NCBI GenBank assembly: GCA_022661535.1 | Contig: JAKULF010000008.1 | Location: forward strand, 3,490,365 to 3,554,364 | DNA length: 64,000 bases | Source of the DNA: Eutypa lata | Lineage: Eukaryota; Ascomycota; Sordariomycetes; Xylariales; Diatrypaceae | Direction of reading: 5' to 3' | In this document: positions 57,956 to 64,000 of the stretch, piece after piece | How positions within the stretch are numbered: position 1 is the first letter of the stretch | How the letters are laid out: every line of letters begins with the position of its first letter | Translations under genes and position numbers: made by a program | Notes under the pieces: generated by a model | What the model saw: only the letters and a program-made list of their open reading frames with translations | What the model was told of the DNA's origin: nothing | Databases searched by the model: none

Positions 57956-60900
57956 ATAAAGCTTTTAATAATTTAAACGTTAAAATTATAATTATAAAAA
58001 ATCGTAATAATTAATTAATTATAAAATTTAAAACGTTATATTTAAAATAATATAAAAAAATTAAATTTACTTTTAATTAAAAATTCGTTAAATTAAAAAA
58101 CATTTAATTTATAAAAGAAATTATAAAAGTTATTTATAAAACTTAACGTTATTATTTTATAAAAAAGATTTAAAAAAATATAAATATAAAAATTATAATT
58201 TTAAATATATTATAATTATAATAAAATAACTTATAAATAAATTAATTAAAATGTTATTAAGTTATTAAATTTTATATAATTAAAAGTATATAATAATAAT
58301 TTTATTTTTAAAATAAAATATAATAAAATATAATATATAAATCGAAAATTTAATTATAATATTAATTATATTTAAATTTAATTAATAATATTTTTTCGAG
58401 CTTTTTTTACGATACGTTTATAATTTTATAAATACGTTTTTCGTTTTTAACTTTAATTAATATTTCGTTATTAATATACTTTATATTTTTTATTATTAAT
58501 CGTTAAATAAATTATATTAATTTAATCGTATTTTTTATATTACGTTAATAATTATATATTACGATTAAATATATCGTTATTAATAAATTAAAAAAAATTT
58601 TAATTTAATATTAAATATAAAAAATATATTAAGTTATATTATTTAAAGCTTTTATTAAAATTTAAAGTTATAAATATAATTTATAATAAACGAAATAAAT
58701 ATAATAATAAATTTATATATTATTATTATTTATAACGAAAAATTAATACGAAAAAATAATTATTAATAAATAAAATATAATTAATTAAATATTTATTTTT
58801 ATAATAATTTAAATTAAATATTTATCGTTTTTTTAATTTTATATTTACTTTTATACGTTTTTTATTATATATAAATGTTATAATAACAATTAAATATAAA
58901 AAATATAATATATATATTTTAATATTATATTAAATTATTACTTTATTTAAAAATTAAAATAAATTTTTTTATTAATATAAAAAGTAATTTTATTTTATTA
59001 ATTTATATTAATATAAATAATTTATTTATAACTTTATTATTATAAAAGCTTTTTAATTTTTTAATATATTTAATAATTATTATTATTAATTAATAAATAA
59101 AATAAATAAAATTAAAATTAAAATATTTACGATAATTTTTAACGTATATTTAATAAATAATAAATTAACCTTTTTTATTTTATAAGTTTTTTTATTATTA
59201 TAATATAATTTTAAAATTAAATTAAATAATTTCTTTATTTTTTTATTTTTTATTTTTTTATTAATTTTATAAATTTATATAAACGTAGTTTTTTACGTAA
59301 TACTTTATAATATTAATTAAATTTTTAATTAAATTAGTTTTTAATTTATTATAAACGTTTAATAATTATATATTTTTTATTTTTAAATTATATTTTTATA
59401 TATTAAAAAATATAACTTAAATTTTTATTTTATTAAAAATTAAGTTTTTTTAATTTAATTTAAATTATATTAATAAAATAACTTATTTAAAGATTTTATA
59501 TATATAATAAAGTTTATTTTTTCGTTTATTATAAATAATATATTAAAAAAAACTTTTATTTATTAATAATTATTATAATTATAAAATAATAAATCTTTTA
59601 TTTATAATATTTTAAAAAAGAAATCGTATTATTATTTCTTTTAAAAATTTTTAATAACGTTATTAACGATTTATTTTTAAATTTAATTTATAATATTTTT
59701 TATATATAATAAGTTTTAAAAGATTTAATTTATTATAAAGTTATTAAAAATACGTTTTAATATTTTTATATTAAATAATCGAATTAATAAAATAAAAATA
59801 TATTAAAAATTTTTAATTTATAAATAACGATAATTATTTATTTATTTTTAACTTTATATAAACTTTTAAATTTAATATTATAAAATTTTCTTTAATTTTA
59901 ATAAATTATTAATAATTATTTTTAATTTATTTTTTAACGTATAAATATAATTATTAAAATATAACGTATTAATTTAAGTTTATTTATTATATAATTAAAA
60001 AATTAAATTATTTAAATTATTTATATTTTATATTTTATATATATTTCGTTTAAATATTAAGTTATTTAAAAGTTATTTTAAATTAATTTACATAATTTAA
60101 TATTATTTTAATAAACCGTTTAATTTATTTTTTATTCTTTATTATTATTTAAAAACGCTTTATTTTTAATAATATTATTTTATTTTAAACGTAATAAAAT
60201 TAAATTAAAAAAATTTAAACGTTTTATTATTAAGTTATTATTTTTATAATAATTATATTTAAAACCTTTTTATAACTTTTTATTATTAAATAATTTTAAT
60301 AAATATTTAATTAATAATAATAATTAATACGATATTATAATAAAACTTTAAAAATTATTTAATTCGTATAAGTTTTAAAAAAATAATAAAAAAATAATAA
60401 AGTTTTTAATAATTAAAAATATTTCGATAAAATAATATTTTTAAAAATAAAAAGTTTAAACGAATTAAATATCGTTAATTTATTAAAAATATTTAAATTT
60501 TTAATAAAATTATTTATTATTTTAAAATTAATATTAATTAACGTTATATTAAATAAATATAATTAATAAAGTTAATTTATTATATAATTATTTTTAAATA
60601 ATAATAAATAATAATTAAAAATTATAAATAAATATTTATTATTAATTTATTTATTTATTAATAATTTTAATTAATATTTTTTAAAAATACGTTTTTTAAT
60701 ATTTTATATAATTATTATATAAAAAATATAAATAATTTATTTTTTTTTTATATTAATAATATAAATTAAGTTTTTAATATTATTTTTATTAATCTTTTTA
60801 AAACTTTTATTATTAAAATAATATTAAAATAATTTTTAAAATAATTAATAAAAAATATTAAAGTTATAAATAAAAATATATAAGTTTTAAAAGTTTTAAT

Positions 60901-62099
60901 AATTAAGTTAAATATAAAAACGTTAAATATAATTATATTTAATATAATTATAAATTTTAATTAAAATAATTATTATAATAATAAATTAAAATAATATTAT
61001 TTATTTTATATTTTATTTATTAAATTTTTTAAATATAAACGTATTTATATTAAAATTTATAAATAAATTAATTTAAAAAATTTATATAATTAAAATAACG
61101 TTATAAAAAAATAAACTTTATAATTTAATAAAATAAAAAACTTATATATAAATTTAATAAAAAAATTTTAAATTATTTTAACGAAAAATAAATATAAATA
61201 TATTTTAAAAACTTTAATATTATTTTTTAAATCGTTAATTATTAAAATAACGTTATATAATTTTATTTTAAAATATTATTTAAATATAATTATTAATTTT
61301 AACGTTTAATATTATACGATTTTAAATATAATTTTAAATTAAATTTATTATCGTTATATATTAAACTTATCGTTTTATTTAATTAAAAAACGTTATTAAA
61401 ATTATTAAATTTAAAATCGTTAATAATACGAACTTTATATTTAATAAAAAAATATATTAATAATATAAAAAACTTTAATTATTTAAATATAATAAATTAA
61501 TAATAAATAATTATTATATTAATAAAAATTTAATTATATTTAAAATTTTATTAACCGTTACGATTAAAAAAATACGGCTTTTCGTAAGCTTTAAAGACTT
61601 TTAACTTTTAAAATATTAAAATTTTGCTTTATAAATAATAACATTCGTCGATTTTAAAAATTATATTACATATACGTAAATAATAATATTTATAATAAAA
61701 TAAGCCTTTAATTTTTAACTTTAAATTAATTATAATAAATTAACTTAAATTTAAAGTTAAAAATTAAGTTCGTATAAAAATATTCGAAAATAAAAAAAAT
61801 AATTATTTTTTTACTTTTTTATTTTATATAAAATTTATAATTTTAAATTTACGATTTATTATTACGTATTACGAATTTTACGAATTTAATTATTAATTAT
61901 AAATTTTTATATTATAAGTTATATTAATTATTATATAAAAATTTATATTTTATCTTTATATATATAATTAATTTTACGTTTATATATAAGTTTAATCGAC
62001 TTATAATAAGTTAATAAATTAAAAAGTTAAATAATTAAATTTATTATTATTTAATTAAATTATTTAATTATATTATTTTAAAAAATCATAAGTAATTAA

Positions 62100-63365
62100 A
62101 GCTTTAAGTTTATAAATTTATAATTTATAAAGTTATAAATTTATAAATTACTTTTATATAATTATTATAATTATTTATAATTATTATATTTATTATAATT
62201 ATTATAATTACTTATAATTATTATAATTATTATAATTATAATTATTTATATATAATTATAAATTTATAAATTTATAAAATAATTAATAATTAAATTTAAA
62301 AAGTAATTTATAAATAATTAATAAGTTTATAAATTATAAATTTAAAGATTTTAAATTTATAAATAATTAAACTTAAATTATAATTATAAGTTTATAAACT
62401 ATAATTACTTTAAAATTATTATAGTTATTTATATATAATTATAAATTTATAACTTTATAAATTCGAAAAATAATTATTAAATAATTAATAAATTTATAAA
62501 TTATAAATCGATAATTTTTAATTTATAAATAATTAAAGCTTTAAATATAAATTATAAAATAAATTTATAAATTATTATTATTATCGTATAATTATTATTA
62601 CTTTTATTAATTATTATAATTATTATTAATTATTATAATCATTTATAATTATTATAATTACTTATATATAATTATAAATTAATTATAAATTTAAAAATTA
62701 TAATGTAAAATAAATTTATAAATTACTTAATTATTATTATTTATAACTTTTAAACTTTTAATTAATATAATTATTTATAATTATTATAACTATTTATATA
62801 TAATTATAAATTAATTATAAAATAAATTTATAAATTACTTAATTATTATTATTATATAATTATTATTACTTTTATTAATTATTATAATTATTTTAATTAT
62901 TATAATCTTCGTTAATTATTATAATCTTTATAATTATTATTATTATATAATTATATAATTATTTATATTTATAAATTTAAAATTATAAGTTTATACGTTA
63001 TAAAATAAGTTTAAAATTATAAGTTTATATTTATATAAAATAAGTTTATAAATTATTTAATTATTATTATTTATAATTATTATAATTACTTATAATTATA
63101 AATTTATAAATTTATAAATTTATAAATTATAAATTTAAAAATTATAAAATAAATTTATAATTTATAAATTTATAAGTTTAAAATTATAAATTTATAAGTT
63201 ATAAAATAAATTTATAAATTATAAATTTATAAATTATAAGTTTATAAATTTAAAAACTATAAGTTTAAAAGTTATAAAATAAATTTATAATTTATAAATT
63301 TATAAGTTTTAAAAGTTATAATTTAAAAGTTATAAATTTAAAAGTTATAAATTATAAATAATTAA
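62100..63365. repeat. Short-period A/T tandem arrays
   Basis: Repeated TTTATAAATTTATAAG and ATTATTATAATTA units with G substitutions, longest at about 63085-63360. Same unit type as the array at 52012-52106. Confidence 0.75.
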
Positions 63366-64000
63366 ATTTAAATAACTTATAAAACTTAAAAAATTTTTTT
63401 AATTAAAGTATTAAATTTATTAAAATTAATTAAAAAACTAATGTTAATTAATTTCGAATTAATTCGACATTAAATCTTTATTAACTTAAAATCGATTAAT
63501 TAATAAAAGGTATTTCTTAATTAATTATTTAAATCGTATTAACTTTATTTTTATTTTAATTTTACGATTAATTTTTCGAAAAATTTAAAATAAAAATATT
63601 TTTTAAATATAATAATATTTTTTAAAATTTTAATAATTACGTTTATTATAATTTAAAAAAATTCGTTTAATAATATAAAATATAAGTTTTATTTTTAATT
63701 TTACGTAATTAAAATTATATATTTAAAAATATTAAAATTTTATAAATAATTATAAAAAATATAATAAAAATATTATATTTTTAATAATATTAAAGAAAAA
63801 AAATAATTATAAAAATACTTTATTTTAATTATAATAATTCGTTAAATAAATTATAAAAAATAATAAAAAGTTTTTTTAAAAATAATATTTTATAATAAAA
63901 ATTAAAACTTTATTTTAAAATCGTTATATAACGATATTAAATTTATATCTTTTATTAATTTTATAAACTTTAATATTTTAATAAAATATATAATTAAAAT

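Larger units (their letters stand above)
54770..64000. repeat. A+T-rich RIP-type block 2 (continues past the window end)
   Basis: At least 9.2 kb of almost pure A+T with no ORF in any frame worth naming. C survives mostly in CpG (ACGT, TTCG, AACG) and CpT; CpA, CpC and TpG are extremely rare. This agrees with exhaustive C-to-T change at CpA on both strands. The length and position fit a RIP-inactivated transposon cluster, subtelomere or centromere-type isochore; which of these cannot be told. Internal structure is given in separate entries. Confidence 0.88.

Noticed and set aside
62100..63365. CRISPR-like regular repeat spacing
   Set aside because: The units are short A/T tandem repeats without constant repeats or unique spacers, and the organism is a fungus.
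1..64000. tRNA or rRNA genes
   Set aside because: I scanned for the TTCGANTC box-B core and cloverleaf pairing and found nothing convincing, but a covariance-model search could still find one.

Overview
This window is nuclear DNA of a filamentous ascomycete (Pezizomycotina, probably Sordariomycetes; order not determinable). The support is short GT-AG introns of about 45-190 nt with CTAAC/CTGAC-like branch sites, fungal families (GH72 glucanosyltransferase, Cdc10 septin, F-box/LRR, DUF7730, Fta2-like and ACS-type MFS proteins) and two extremely A+T-rich blocks with the dinucleotide signature of repeat-induced point mutation (RIP).

Layout. 0.3-14.3 kb: a GH29 alpha-L-fucosidase (-), an F-box/LRR protein (-), a small secreted GPI-type protein (-), a fused zinc-macrodomain/SirTM-type sirtuin (+) and a GH72 beta-1,3-glucanosyltransferase (-). 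14.3-18.1 kb has no convincing gene. 18.1-38.1 kb is a dense housekeeping stretch: septin CDC10 (-), mitochondrial ribosomal protein bL32m (+), the WD40 protein Ski8 (+), an UNC93-like MFS protein (+), DNA polymerase delta subunit 4 (+), queuosine salvage glycosylase (-), a small uncharacterised gene (-), the SUMO E1 subunit UBA2 (+), an SDR reductase (-) and a sphingoid-base-phosphate phosphatase (+). 39.4-51 kb is an accessory region: an orphan gene, a trypsin-fold protease-like protein (-) divergently paired with a protein that has a C-terminal membrane anchor (+), an ACS-family transporter, a protein with a possible PD-(D/E)XK core and an Fta2-type kinase-like protein. 51.36-52.49 kb and 54.77-64.0 kb are gene-free A+T blocks. 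Between them sits a 2.3 kb island with a DUF7730-like fragment and a truncated SET-domain gene.

A pattern runs through the window. At least thirteen genes, including single-copy housekeeping ones, need one or two small indels to restore the conserved frame. Most are a single missing base in a short homopolymer. Consensus sequencing error is the simplest explanation, so the genes are annotated as full-span CDS with the break noted rather than as pseudogenes.

There is no operon logic here. The functional candidate for a new system is the divergent protease/membrane-protein pair at 40.7-44.8 kb, which resembles in layout the paired protease-effector loci of fungal allorecognition. That link is inference only. 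All protein calls come from reading motifs; no database search was possible.
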